DNA of 6,138 bases from the NCBI GenBank assembly GCA_030595455.1, contig JAUVDF010000065.1:1-6138 (forward strand). The letters run 5' to 3'. This DNA comes from Fidelibacterota bacterium. Its GTDB lineage: Bacteria > Fidelibacterota > UBA8477 > JABMPR01. The number at the start of each line of letters is the position of its first letter. Position 1 is the first letter of the stretch. Below, in pieces: positions 5,907 to 6,138 of this stretch. The position numbers and the translations under genes are program-made. The notes beneath the pieces were generated by a model. It saw nothing but the letters and a program-made list of their open reading frames with translations. It did not search any database and was not told the origin of the DNA.

Positions 5907-5934
5907 AATATAATCGCCTCCCAAGGGGTGTCAA
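5907..5934 (-). promoter_or_regulatory. Sigma-70-type promoter of tRNA-Ala
   Basis: On the minus strand, a perfect -35 TTGACA (complement of 5929-5934), a 16-base spacer and -10 TATATT (complement of 5907-5912). Transcription would begin near 5900, about 8 bases before the tRNA. The stretch between the -10 and the start is fairly G+C-rich, as in stable-RNA promoters under stringent control. A- and T-runs at about 5945-5990 could act as an UP element. Confidence 0.88.
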
Positions 5935-5950
5935 ATCATTTTACTGGCGG

Positions 5951-5992
5951 AAAAATCAAACAAAACTGGAAAAAAAGCAAAGTTTTTTCAGT
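5951..5992 (-). terminator. Possible weak terminator after the right-edge gene
   Basis: On the minus strand, ACTG plus six A's (5992 down to 5983) can pair with six T's and CAGT (down to 5965) with one bulged base, followed by a T-rich tail (complement of 5951-5964). The stem is A+T-rich, so termination would be weak. The same bases may instead act as the A+T-rich upstream part of the tRNA promoter. Confidence 0.3.
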
Positions 5993-6063
5993 CATGTAAA
6001 ATCGCCTCTTTGACCTGCTTATTTATTTTCTATTTTAGGGATGTGTTAACGGCATACAAACCA

Positions 6064-6138
6064 TTACCACCCCTTCAAAATCCCTCGATATATTTCGTGA
6101 ACCGCTTTAGCGACTGGATTATAAGCTGTGAATTTTCT
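6064..6138 (-). CDS. C-terminal end of an unidentified leftward gene (partial)
   Basis: On the minus strand one frame is open from the window edge for 24 codons to a TAA at 6064-6066. It reads YNPVAKAVHEIYRGILKGW at its end, a well-composed amphipathic sequence typical of a real protein C-terminus. The other two minus frames stop after 20 and 5 codons and read less like protein. I do not recognise the family from so few residues. The gene would lie just upstream of tRNA-Ala in the same direction, separated by 171 bases that carry the tRNA's own promoter. Confidence 0.45.
   Translation of the reverse strand, partial: RKFTAYNPVAKAVHEIYRGILKGW

Noticed and set aside
5717..5908. Open frame of 63 codons on the minus strand
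   Set aside because: It covers tRNA-Ala, its promoter and its terminator, and its translation is just the tRNA sequence read as codons.
5912..6008. Nine-base direct repeat AATCGCCTC (5912-5920 and 6000-6008)
   Set aside because: Short, no inverted ends or mobile gene between the copies, and the first copy overlaps the tRNA promoter spacer; chance is the simplest reading.

Overview
The window is a stretch of a bacterial chromosome with ordinary housekeeping and signalling genes and no mobile element. The clipped first gene ends in a FlgD-like / secretion-type C-terminal domain with an (N)PFNP-type motif. Such domains are common in large extracellular proteins of the Bacteroidetes/Marinimicrobia/Calditrichaeota (FCB-like) bacteria. 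An NtrC-type sigma-54 activator, several lipoproteins and dispersed GTC(A/T)TCCTGAG-type intergenic repeats fit an environmental, Gram-negative member of that broad group. This placement is an inference; no rRNA or marker gene in the window fixes it. The tRNA promoter is a near-perfect TTGACA/TATATT pair, which argues for a conventional primary sigma factor rather than the Bacteroides-type one.

Layout: (1) 1-255 (+) is the 3' end of a large exported protein. A perfect, symmetric, bidirectional terminator follows at 278-313. (2) 336-4058 (-) is a leftward block read in the order PAS-containing membrane histidine kinase, NtrC-type response regulator (2 bases apart), then thioredoxin reductase TrxB after a 109-base gap. 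It ends at the shared terminator. (3) About 4080-4440 is non-coding and holds a cluster of degenerate dispersed repeats, a G-run tract and a short 14-base tandem repeat. (4) 4462-5761 (+) is a probable three-gene operon: a small three-helix CBU_0592-like membrane protein, an uncharacterised Cys-rich lipoprotein overlapping it by 8 bases, and a secreted or lipid-anchored cyclophilin-type prolyl isomerase. (5) 5820-5892 (-) is tRNA-Ala(GGC), with its own promoter and terminator. (6) The right edge holds the last 24 codons of a probable leftward gene that I cannot identify.

How they work together: the kinase and regulator form a complete phosphorelay that would switch on sigma-54 promoters lying outside this window. 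TrxB supplies reduced thioredoxin in the cytoplasm. The rightward operon looks devoted to the cell envelope: one inner-membrane protein, one lipoprotein and one exported folding catalyst. I did not find a convincing new biological system. The items most worth a second look are the repeat cluster at 4122-4346, the Cys-rich lipoprotein, and the dyad upstream of trxB.
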